Assembly (NCBI RefSeq): GCF_000430005.1
Contig: NZ_AUCY01000015.1
Location: forward strand, 1 to 64,000
DNA length: 64,000 nt
Source of the DNA: Desulfovibrio cuneatus DSM 11391
GTDB taxonomy: Bacteria; Desulfobacterota; Desulfovibrionia; Desulfovibrionales; Desulfovibrionaceae
Direction: 5' to 3'
Below the pieces are notes generated by a model. It saw only the letters and a program-made list of their open reading frames with translations, had not been told where the DNA came from and did not search any database. Positions within the stretch are counted from its first letter, which is position 1, and each line of letters starts with the position of its first letter. The position numbers and the translations under genes are program-made. This document shows positions 18,547-25,675 of this stretch, one piece after another.

Positions 18547-18740
18547 GCTGGTATCTCATGAGGTTGTGGTGCTGGTATTGTGCCCCTGGCAAGTATGAAT
18601 GCTGGCATATTGGGTAAAAAGCGTATGTGCCAAGGGGTTGCCCGGTTGCTGGTATCGAGTTTTGCAAAGTGCCATGTACCAACAGAACTACCAGCAATAA
18701 TGTTAGATTGCAATAGATGAAGTTAGACGGCACTAAACGC

Positions 18741-18786
18741 AAAGAAGGCTAATCCTCTTGATTTTCAAGGAGAATTAGCCTTCTTT
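18741..18786 (-). terminator. Intrinsic terminator of ssrA
   Basis: A strong inverted repeat (AAAGAAGGCTAAT paired with ATTAGCCTTCTTT, extended by CTC/GAG and TTGA/TCAA with small mismatches) lies 22 bases beyond the tmRNA 3' end. On the minus strand the distal arm ends in CCTTCTTT. Confidence 0.75.
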
Positions 18787-18807
18787 GGGGTGTATTAAAT
18801 TAAAAGT

Positions 18808-19167
18808 TGGTGGAGGCGGCGGGAATTGAACCCGCGTCCGAGAAGGATCCATCGAGACGTCTACGAGTGTAGGTTGAGATTAGCTTTTACCACAGGGGTT
18901 CCCCTCAACCAAGGGTCCTTGCGGCGATTCTGCCTTTAGTGTCTTGTACCCGCGCCAGCAGAAGAGTTTGGGTACCAGCCTGATGGTTTTTGTCTACTTC
19001 ATACGCTTATCAGGCGTCTGCGTATGAAATAGCGCAGCTTAATTAAGCTGCGAGTGCGTAATCGTAATCGTTGCCAATTACTTTGGTTGCCGCTTTTTAC
19101 GAGGCCAGCGGCGCCTCGACTCGCAATCATCAACTTTTCCACCCCCGTCGAAGCCAGTGCGCCCCCC
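18808..19167 (-). ncRNA. ssrA: Transfer-messenger RNA (tmRNA)
   Basis: A trans-translation RNA that rescues stalled ribosomes. Reading the minus strand, the 5' end has the tRNA-like GGGGGCGCACTGGCTTCGACG. The 3' end has the T-arm GGGTTCAATTCCCGCC followed by the acceptor stem and an encoded CCA (18808). The tag frame lies at 19043-19075 and reads GNDYDYALAA followed by a tandem stop TAATTAA. Pseudoknot-rich sequence follows the tag. Length of about 360 nt is normal for a one-piece tmRNA. The tag ending ALAA is the ClpXP degradation signal. The gene is a known integration site for mobile elements, consistent with the integrase remnant downstream. Confidence 0.96.
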
Positions 19168-19205
19168 CGTGGATGTCATGGCGGGGAAAAGCCCGTCATT
19201 TCCAT

Positions 19206-19235
19206 AGTATATAACACCGCTTTGGAAAAAAGCAA
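19206..19235 (-). promoter_or_regulatory. Probable sigma-70 promoter of ssrA
   Basis: On the minus strand TTGCTT is followed after 18 bases by TATACT, about 39 bases upstream of the mature tmRNA 5' end. The extra leader fits 5' processing by RNase P. Confidence 0.6.
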
Positions 19236-19290
19236 GCACTGCGCCTGGGGGTGTTTTGGGCCGCACTGGGGTGCGCGCCAGCCGTTGCTC

Positions 19291-19773
19291 TTACGCCTTT
19301 TCCACGGGGAAGTAGAGAATAATGTGGCCTGTTTGTGTAAAGTCGGCTTTATATAGTTCGTAGCAGGGGGCGCTGCATGTGGCCTTGTATTCTTTATGGG
19401 CAGGAAGCCACTGGCTGAACAGATAGGTGTAAGCCCCGGCGAGTTCTTCCAAAGAAGGCACCTGCAATTCCAGAAAAGTGCCACCGGGAACAGCAACGCT
19501 GGCAAGGCCTTCCAGCACAGGTGCTGCTTCCGGCGCAGCCACGGCTGCCCAGTAATCAAACGTGCCTTTTTCCGCATCTGTAAGGAATGAAATGCCAAAA
19601 GATTCGTTTTGCTGGTAGGCAGAGCATATTTCCGGCATGCGTGGTCCAAAGTTTTTGTACCAAAGGGTTGAGCAATCTTCATGAGCCGTTTGCATGGAGG
19701 TGGCTATTTTCATGCCAATGGCCCGGAAGGGCGTACGGGTAACTACAGAAACGTCTTGCGGGGAAAAGGCCAT
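19291..19773 (-). CDS. GyrI-like/AraC-type effector-binding domain protein
   Basis: A 160-aa soluble protein that seems to be a stand-alone ligand-binding domain of the GyrI/BmrR/AraC effector-binding family. VVTRTPFRAIGMKIATSM is the first strand region, FGISFLTDAEKGTFDYWAAV the central part, and AGAYTYLFSQWLPAH with YELYKADFTQTGHIILYFPV the C-terminal signature. No DNA-binding helix-turn-helix is attached. The ATG at 19773 has CTGGAG six bases upstream; a longer reading to 19854 is unlikely. The ligand is unknown. Relatives bind small hydrophobic cations or act as gyrase-inhibitor-like proteins. Confidence 0.75.
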   Translation of the reverse strand: MAFSPQDVSVVTRTPFRAIGMKIATSMQTAHEDCSTLWYKNFGPRMPEICSAYQQNESFGISFLTDAEKGTFDYWAAVAAPEAAPVLEGLASVAVPGGTFLELQVPSLEELAGAYTYLFSQWLPAHKEYKATCSAPCYELYKADFTQTGHIILYFPVEKA

Positions 19774-19900
19774 GGTGTTCTCCAGGTCAAGTGGTATAAA
19801 AAAGCAAGGAAAATGCGTAGTGTAACAGCACACTTGTTTGTGCCAAGTTGCCACAATGGCAGGTGAAATACAAGGCTTGCGTTGCTACTGGGGTATGCAC

Positions 19901-20074
19901 TTACCGCAGTGAATGAATGTTTAGCGCCGCACCGCAACTGGGGCAAGTAGACACAGTAATTTTTGTTTGTACCCGTGGTTGCTGGGTTTGAATGAACAAG
20001 GGCCGCCACAAGCCGTTTGAGGAAAGATAGCGCACCAGGAACATATGGCCGCAGGAACAAAAACGCTTTTGCAT
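19901..20074 (-). CDS. Small zinc-ribbon-like protein (57 aa)
   Basis: A short gene encoding MQKRFCSCGHMFLVRYLSS at the start and STCPSCGAALNIHSLR at the end. The two cysteine pairs (CSC and CPSC), about 37 residues apart, would form a single zinc ribbon. It stands alone between the S24 repressor and the effector-binding protein, on the same strand. The family was not recognised. Zinc-ribbon proteins this size can be transcription or translation accessories. A coding role is supported by the regular cysteine spacing and an uninterrupted frame, but no strong ribosome-binding site is evident. Confidence 0.6.
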   Translation of the reverse strand: MQKRFCSCGHMFLVRYLSSNGLWRPLFIQTQQPRVQTKITVSTCPSCGAALNIHSLR

Positions 20075-20148
20075 AACAACTCCGCTGTTTATAAATATGA
20101 ACTTTGAGGACAGAAAAATATGCCAGGCAATGTGCCGTTATAGCCGCA

Positions 20149-20874
20149 TCAGGCAAAACGGCAATCGCGGCAAAGCCACACAACTTTGCCTAGAATACGG
20201 AAGGAATGCAGTTCATCCCCCATAATTTCTATGGGTGCGTACTCCGGGTTGTCTGAAAGGAGCCGCACTGCGTTTTGGGCGCATTCAAGCCGCTTTACAT
20301 AAATGGCGTCTTCAAACCCCACGGCATACACCCCTTGGCGGGCTGGTTGGTGTTGGGCCTGGTCTACCAGCACCATGTCGCCATCTAAAATAAATGGTTC
20401 CATGCTGTCGCCCATAACATGCATAAACACCATGGCTGAAGGGGTGCCCATGGGGGAAAGAAAGCTGTAAGGGAACGGGTGCTTGGCAAGCACTGCCCCT
20501 TCCACTTCAAAAGAACCTGCCCCGGCGCACAATGTAGCGCTGATAAGGGGAACATGGACCATTTCCTGGCTTGGTTGGCGCGTGGGGCGGTGTGCCACTG
20601 CTTGCTGTGTTTTTTGGGAGTTCGGCACGCCCGGGGCACTTTGCACAGGGGCAGCCGGGCTTGGTGTGCCTTTGCCAAACTCCAGCCAGTCTGGTGAAAG
20701 CTGGTAGCGCCGGGCGAGTGCCAGTATCCATTTATGGGGCACAGCGTCGCGGTTTTTGGCCTGGGTTATTGCGGAACGATGCACGCCAAGGGCCGTAGCA
20801 AGGCCCGCTTGCGTATCAATGGGCGTTGCTTTGGTGAGGCGTTCATAAAACAGGGAAAAGGGTATTATTTCCAT
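20149..20874 (-). CDS. XRE-HTH/S24 LexA-like repressor
   Basis: A 241-aa transcriptional regulator. Residues about 5-65 form a helix-turn-helix (TQAGLATALGVHRSAITQAK) of the CI-repressor type. Residues about 100-240 are an S24 peptidase-like domain with the catalytic serine in MGDSMEPFILDGD and the lysine in IYVKRLE. The likely self-cleavage region contains CAGAGSFE instead of the usual Ala-Gly bond environment. Such regulators respond to DNA damage or act as phage repressors. It is a single gene with no phage structural genes nearby, so it is probably domesticated. Targets are unknown. Confidence 0.85.
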   Translation of the reverse strand: MEIIPFSLFYERLTKATPIDTQAGLATALGVHRSAITQAKNRDAVPHKWILALARRYQLSPDWLEFGKGTPSPAAPVQSAPGVPNSQKTQQAVAHRPTRQPSQEMVHVPLISATLCAGAGSFEVEGAVLAKHPFPYSFLSPMGTPSAMVFMHVMGDSMEPFILDGDMVLVDQAQHQPARQGVYAVGFEDAIYVKRLECAQNAVRLLSDNPEYAPIEIMGDELHSFRILGKVVWLCRDCRFA

Positions 20875-20934
20875 GACTGTTCCTTCATTTGCAGCCCAGT
20901 GCTGCCTGCTGTTGCGTTATATAAACATGCAGCA

Positions 20935-20989
20935 CAAAAAAAAGCAAGCCCCTTCCTTCATATTTTTGTAAAAGGAACGGGCTTGCTTT
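20935..20989 (-). terminator. Intrinsic terminator after the mutS-lipoprotein operon
   Basis: AAAGCAAGCCC pairs with GGGCTTGCTTT across a 27-base inner part that itself carries CTTCC/GGAAC. On the minus strand the stem is followed by a run of T, ten bases after the lipoprotein stop. Confidence 0.85.
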
Positions 20990-20998
20990 GCAATATAC

Positions 20999-21442
20999 TT
21001 ATTTCATAGTGATTTTTTCTCTGGAAACACTGTGGGGGAAGGTGGTGTGCTTGTTTATGCCAGCAAGCCGCCAGCGGTAGCCTTGGGCCAGTTGCGGGCA
21101 GTAAGAAAAGCCAAATTCACCTGTTTCTGCTGTCAGGCCAATATCGGCTGCGTTCACAAATACCACTTCCTGGGGCACAAAGGGGCACCCAATGCAGTCG
21201 TCTGGCCCGCCAGTAAGGGGGCCAACTTCAAGGCGCATGCGGTCCATGTTGTTATACGCCCCTTCCAGGGTGCCGCGAATGGCCAGACAGTTGTTCACAA
21301 TTTTACCATTCAGGTTGGTAATGGTGAACGATTGGTTGGGGTCCAGCGGGCGCGGTTCGCCTGTTTTGCCGCAGCCTGCGGCAAGGGGAAGGGCAAGCAG
21401 GCACAAGGCAAATACAAAGGAATTGAGCAGGCGATTTTTCAT
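20999..21442 (-). CDS. Small secreted lipoprotein
   Basis: A 147-aa protein with a signal peptide (MKNRLLNSFVFALCLLALPL) ending in a lipobox LAAGC, so it should be lipidated and anchored in the envelope. The mature part has paired cysteines (DDCIGCPF) and a beta-rich sequence resembling a fibronectin-like or LptE-like small fold, but no family was recognised. Its ATG overlaps the mutS stop in ATGA, so it is translationally coupled to a DNA-repair gene. This is an odd pairing that may only reflect compact packing. Confidence 0.72.
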   Translation of the reverse strand: MKNRLLNSFVFALCLLALPLAAGCGKTGEPRPLDPNQSFTITNLNGKIVNNCLAIRGTLEGAYNNMDRMRLEVGPLTGGPDDCIGCPFVPQEVVFVNAADIGLTAETGEFGFSYCPQLAQGYRWRLAGINKHTTFPHSVSREKITMK

Positions 21443-24168
21443 GATTTTGTTACTCCCCACAGGGTTTTCCATTCATTCAGCAGGGTCAGGGCCTGCATGG
21501 GTGTTAGTGTGTTGGTGTCCAGGTTATGCAGTGCGGTGCAAAGGGGGTGTGCCACTTCCTCTTGGGCAGGTGGGAGCAGTTCCGGCTCTTCCTTTATGGG
21601 CAGGGTGCTTTCCATGCCGGGCAAAAGCTGTTGCATGGCAGCGTCGGAGTCGGTTTTTCCCCGTGCTTTCTGGTTTTTTTCCAAAAGTTCCAGCACTTTC
21701 TTGGCCCGGTTTACCACAGGCTGTGGCACCCCGGCAAGGCGTGCCACTTCAATACCATAGCTTCTGTCTGAAGGGCCGGGCACCAGGCGGCGCATGAACA
21801 GAATTTCGCCATTGTATTCACGAATGGCAATGTTCATGTTGTGCAGTCCCGGCAGCCTGCCTTCCAGCGCAGTGAGTTCGTGGTAGTGGGTGGCGAACAG
21901 GGTGCGTATGGAACCATCCCCCCGGCGCAGTAAGTCTTCCACCACGGCCCAGGCCAGGGAAAGGCCGTCGAAGGTGCTGGTGCCCCTGCCTATTTCATCA
22001 AGAATGACAAGGCTTTTTTTGGTTGCCTGGCGCAGAATGCGCGCCGTTTCCATCATTTCCACCATGAAGGTACTTTGGCCCTGGGCAAGGTTGTCTGAAG
22101 CGCCTACACGGGAAAAAATCCGGTCGCACAGGCCAATGGAAGCCTCTGCCGCAGGCACAAAAGAACCCGTTTGGGCCAGCAGGGCAATAATGGCCGCCTG
22201 ACGCAACACGGTAGATTTCCCTGCCATGTTGGGGCCTGTAATAAGAATAAGGCGGCGCTTTTCGTCCATGAACAGGTCGTTGGCAATAAAGGCGGAAGGC
22301 CCCACCATTTGCTCCACCACCGGGTGGCGGCCCTGTTTTATGGTAAGGTCTGTTCCCTCATGCACCACCGGGCACACCCAGCGTTTTTTATGGGCCACTT
22401 CTGCAAGGCCCTGAATAAGGTCCAGGGTGGCAAGCACCCCGGCCATAAACAGCACACGGGGCCGCTGGGCAATTACCTGCTGGCGCAGTTCCTGAAACAG
22501 GCGGTATTCCAGCGCCTTGCGCTTTTCCCCTGCTGCCAGAATATTTTCTTCCAGCTCCTTCAGGGCAGGGGTAATGTAGCGTTCCGCATTGGCCACCGTT
22601 TGCTTGCGAATGAAGTGGGTGGGCACTTCTGGCGAACCTGATTTGGACAGCTCCAGAAAATAGCCAAACACCCGGTTGAACCCAAGTTTAAGCCTTGGCA
22701 GGCTGTGTATTTGCTGTTCGTGTTCAAGCAGTTTTTGCAGGCGCTGCTCCCCGTGTTCCACCAGGTCAGCCAGTTCGTCCAGTTGGGCAGAATACCCTGG
22801 CTTGAACAGCCCGCCATCGGTAATGGTGGGCGGGGGCGAGTCTACTACCGAGTTTTGTAAAAGGGCCTGAGCATCTTCCATGGAATCCCATTGCTGCATC
22901 AGGCGTTGGACGAGCGGGGGATGCTGGGTACCCAGTTCATCTTCCTGGGTGGGGTAGGTTCCCGGTGCCGGGGTTTTCAGGGCATTTTCCACCGCGGTCA
23001 GGGCGCTCAGGCTTTCACGCAGGGCGACAAAGTCCTTTGGTGTACTGCGGCCAAGAAGAATGCGGGTGGAAAGGCGTTCCAGGTCATACACTGAATGCAA
23101 CCCGGCCCGCAGGGCGCTGCGCTGGTGGGTTTGCTGCAAAAAGTAGTTTACGGCTTCCTGGGTTTCCTGAATGGGTGCCAGTTCCCGCCATGGGTGGCGT
23201 AGGCGTTCTTCCAAAAGACGCCCCCCCATGGGGGTAAGGGTTTCATCCACCACTTGCCACAGGGTGCCAAGGCCTTTTTTACCGTCCAGGCGGCGAAAAA
23301 TTTCCAGGTTTCGTTCGGTAATTTCGTCAATAATCAGGTGGCGGCTTAAATGCAGGGGCTTGAAGGGAGCCAGGTGGGAAAGTTCCTGCTTTTGCGTTTG
23401 CACCAGGTAACCCAGCAGGGCACCACAGGCACGGGTTAATTCTTCTTTGTCGTGCAGGCCCACAGCCCCAAGTTCCTGAATGCCCTGGGCTTTCAGAACG
23501 CGCTGGCTGGCGGTTTTATAATCGAAGTACGAGCGCACGGGCAAGCGCACAGGGGTGCTGCTGCCAAGGGAAATGCTTTGGGGAATGCGGAATACGTCGG
23601 CTGGCAGGTCTGGCAGCAGCAGTTCGCGCGGCTGCATTTTTTGCACCCATTGCCACAGTTCGCTTTCTTTTTTGCTGAACAGGCCGCTCCATTCCCCTGT
23701 AGAAAATTCAAGCCAGGCAAAGCCCCCAGCACCTTTTTCCCCATCCCAATAGAGCGCCCCCAAATAGTTGTGGGCTTTGGCGGCCAGGCTGGCGTCTTCC
23801 ACCGCAGTGCCAGGGGTGCGTACAATGGTTACGGCACGTTTTACCAGCCCCTTGGCAGCTTTTGGGTCTTCTATCTGTTCGCAAATGGCAACATGATAGC
23901 CTTTTTCCAGTAACTGGTTCAGGTAGTTTTCCACCGCATGGTGGGGCACACCGCACATGGGCACAGGCTGTTCTGCCTGGCTGTTGCGGCTTGTCAGGGC
24001 AATTTGCAGTTCACGCGCTGCTATTTCGGCATCGTTAAAAAAAAGTTCGTAAAAGTCCCCCATGCGGTAAAAAAGCAGGGCGTCCGGGTATTCGTCTTTA
24101 ATGGCGAAATACTGCTCAAACATGGGGGTCATTTTGCACGGGCGCTGTGGGGGAGCGGGTTGTGTCAT
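21439..24168 (-). CDS. mutS: DNA mismatch repair protein MutS
   Basis: A 909-aa mismatch recognition ATPase. The N-terminal mismatch-binding domain begins near TPMFEQYFAIKDEYPDALLF and contains FYRMGDFYELF (the Phe-x-Glu wedge motif). The C-terminal ATPase has Walker A ITGPNMAGKSTVLRQ, the ST-motif region GQSTFMVEM and Walker B VILDEIGRGTSTFDG, followed by ATHYHEL. Length and order are normal for MutS1. No mutL is nearby. It is followed by a coupled lipoprotein gene and preceded by a possible terminator. Confidence 0.97.
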   Translation of the reverse strand: MTQPAPPQRPCKMTPMFEQYFAIKDEYPDALLFYRMGDFYELFFNDAEIAARELQIALTSRNSQAEQPVPMCGVPHHAVENYLNQLLEKGYHVAICEQIEDPKAAKGLVKRAVTIVRTPGTAVEDASLAAKAHNYLGALYWDGEKGAGGFAWLEFSTGEWSGLFSKKESELWQWVQKMQPRELLLPDLPADVFRIPQSISLGSSTPVRLPVRSYFDYKTASQRVLKAQGIQELGAVGLHDKEELTRACGALLGYLVQTQKQELSHLAPFKPLHLSRHLIIDEITERNLEIFRRLDGKKGLGTLWQVVDETLTPMGGRLLEERLRHPWRELAPIQETQEAVNYFLQQTHQRSALRAGLHSVYDLERLSTRILLGRSTPKDFVALRESLSALTAVENALKTPAPGTYPTQEDELGTQHPPLVQRLMQQWDSMEDAQALLQNSVVDSPPPTITDGGLFKPGYSAQLDELADLVEHGEQRLQKLLEHEQQIHSLPRLKLGFNRVFGYFLELSKSGSPEVPTHFIRKQTVANAERYITPALKELEENILAAGEKRKALEYRLFQELRQQVIAQRPRVLFMAGVLATLDLIQGLAEVAHKKRWVCPVVHEGTDLTIKQGRHPVVEQMVGPSAFIANDLFMDEKRRLILITGPNMAGKSTVLRQAAIIALLAQTGSFVPAAEASIGLCDRIFSRVGASDNLAQGQSTFMVEMMETARILRQATKKSLVILDEIGRGTSTFDGLSLAWAVVEDLLRRGDGSIRTLFATHYHELTALEGRLPGLHNMNIAIREYNGEILFMRRLVPGPSDRSYGIEVARLAGVPQPVVNRAKKVLELLEKNQKARGKTDSDAAMQQLLPGMESTLPIKEEPELLPPAQEEVAHPLCTALHNLDTNTLTPMQALTLLNEWKTLWGVTKS

Positions 24169-24235
24169 GCGGGGGGTATACCTTTGGGGAATGCGTTATG
24201 CGCTTGATGCAAGAAACATGTAACCGGCAGCTCGT

Positions 24236-24278
24236 TAAAAATCGCAACACCGCGTAGCAACGTGTTGCCGCGCGGTGT
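24236..24278 (-). terminator. Possible terminator downstream of the lapA-like gene
   Basis: Minus-strand ACACCGCG pairs with CGCGGTGT around an inner GCAA/TTGC, then TGCGATTTTT. It lies about 65 bases beyond the lapA-like stop codon and 70 bases before mutS. Confidence 0.55.
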
Positions 24279-24341
24279 GCTGGGCTATGCCCCGTGGGCA
24301 TAGAAATGAAGACAAGGCGCTGCTCAATGTGTTGCCACTGG

Positions 24342-24803
24342 CTAGCAGGTTTCTGCCACCTGGGCATCAGCAGAGGTAGATGCTTCTTTGGGGGCAGCTT
24401 CAAGGGCTATGTTTTTTGCCCCTTCCAGGCGCTGTGTTTCACATTCTTTGCCAAGGCGTGCACATTCTGCATTCAGGCGTGTAATTTCCCCTTCCAGCAC
24501 ATGCACCGTTTTGGCGTGCTCGCGCTTTTGGCGCAGCAGGGCAAGGCTAACGCCGATGCGGTCCAGAATAAAGAAGGCAGTGGCAAACACGCCGCCCAGG
24601 GCAAAGGAGCCAATAAGCAGGAAGTAGTATGGCACCTGCTGTTCTGGTGCCCACTTAACCCCGGTACCGAACAGTTCCAGGGAAAGGGTGAAGTTTTGCT
24701 TGAGCACATCAATATTTTGCACAAGGAACAAGAGGCCGAAAAAAAACACCCCAAGTATAATGATGACTTTACCGAGTATAAGGGCCATTCTTGCGTTAAT
24801 CAT
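24342..24803 (-). CDS. LapA-like (DUF1049) membrane protein
   Basis: A 153-aa inner-membrane protein. Two hydrophobic segments (VIIILGVFFFGLLFLVQN and FLLIGSFALGGVFATAFFIL) flank a short polar loop, followed by a cytoplasmic helical/coiled-coil tail (LEGEITRLNAECARLGKEC). This is the layout of LapA, which in E. coli helps coordinate lipopolysaccharide synthesis with LapB. No lapB is adjacent. The start ATG at 24803 has AGAGGA seven bases upstream. A palindrome 75-100 bases upstream (24879-24904) may be regulatory. Confidence 0.65.
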   Translation of the reverse strand: MINARMALILGKVIIILGVFFFGLLFLVQNIDVLKQNFTLSLELFGTGVKWAPEQQVPYYFLLIGSFALGGVFATAFFILDRIGVSLALLRQKREHAKTVHVLEGEITRLNAECARLGKECETQRLEGAKNIALEAAPKEASTSADAQVAETC

Positions 24804-24878
24804 TGGGTTGTTCCTCTCTCTGCGTTAAGCGTTATGAATGGGGCACCATGGAAACACTGCGTTATTCTGTGCGTGGCC

Positions 24879-24904
24879 TTAAGACTATTGTACAATAGCC
24901 TTAA
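24879..24904 (-). promoter_or_regulatory. 26-bp near-perfect palindrome, shared with the yqeY leader
   Basis: The core CTATTGTACAATAG is flanked by TTAAG and CTTAA arms with one mismatched pair. It overlaps the stop codon of the HIT gene and sits upstream of the lapA-like gene. A close relative lies at 35747-35771 in the same orientation relative to its downstream gene. There is no T-run, so it is not a normal terminator. Confidence 0.5.
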
Positions 24905-25379
24905 ACAGGGGTTTGAGCATGCGGTAGGTGCTTGCAATGTGCTGCGGCACCACGTGAACATCATCAAGCACAGCCATGAAGGAAGAGTCGCCATTCCAGC
25001 GGGGCACAAGGTGAAAGTGCATGTGTTCCCGAATGCCTGCCCCTGCGGCTTCCCCCAGGTTCAGGCCAATGTTCAGCCCCTGGGGGGAAAAAGCCTTGCG
25101 CAAAATGGCAGCGCACTGGCGTATAAGCATGAAATGCTCTACAGACTCTTGTTCCGTAAGGTCATTTATATCCATAACATGCTTGTATGGAGTGACCATA
25201 ATGTGCCCGTTGTTGTAGGGAAATTTGTTCATAATGACAAAGTTTTCCTTGCCACGGTATAAAATAAGGCGTTCTTCATCTTCTTCTGTATGCTGGGGAA
25301 TGCAAAACACACAGGAATCGGGCTTAGGGCCAAGAATATATTCCAGGCGCCAGGGGCACCACAGTTGCTTGGTTTGCAT
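24885..25379 (-). CDS. HIT family nucleotide hydrolase/phosphorylase
   Basis: A 164-aa protein of the Ap4A-phosphorylase-like HIT branch. The zinc-type cysteine pair CVFC near residue 22 and the catalytic histidine triad HMHFHLVPRW near residue 125 are both visible. NKFPYNNGHIMVTPYKHV is the conserved first half. It probably hydrolyses or phosphorylyses dinucleoside polyphosphates. The chosen ATG (25379) gives MQTKQLWCPWRLEYI, the usual N-terminus of this subfamily; the frame can be read further upstream but with no homology. Confidence 0.88.
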   Translation of the reverse strand: MQTKQLWCPWRLEYILGPKPDSCVFCIPQHTEEDEERLILYRGKENFVIMNKFPYNNGHIMVTPYKHVMDINDLTEQESVEHFMLIRQCAAILRKAFSPQGLNIGLNLGEAAGAGIREHMHFHLVPRWNGDSSFMAVLDDVHVVPQHIASTYRMLKPLFKAIVQ

Positions 25380-25675
25380 ACAGTTATTCCATGAAATTGT
25401 TTTACCCTTGCTCCGCGCACTCGCTTGGTAACTGGCACCGGGAAGGCAGGAATCAGGCGAACATGTTTTCTTGTGTGTATACTGCCTTTTCCTTTCTAGC
25501 AAGTGTCTTATGCCATGGGCATATATGCTGCATCAGGGAAAAGCAGGGGACGTTTTATTTCACCATCTACCGGAACTTTTGATTACGGTGTTTTTTCACA
25601 AAAGCGAAGCCGTTGCCAGCGTCGAGAAGCGCCCTCGCCCTTCTTTCGCCAGAAGAGCCATTACTTTGCGTTTCC
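25380..25675. other. Intergenic region, no gene seen
   Basis: About 296 bases between the HIT gene and the stop of the DHH-CBS-nucleotidyltransferase gene. It should hold the terminator of the latter and the promoter of the former. Weak, highly diverged similarity to the long-hairpin repeat ends was noticed near 25,569-25,677 but is not convincing. Confidence 0.4.

Noticed and set aside
20149-20874. Prophage around the S24 repressor
   Set aside because: No structural, lysis or replication phage genes are seen within 10 kb on either side; the repressor looks single and domesticated.
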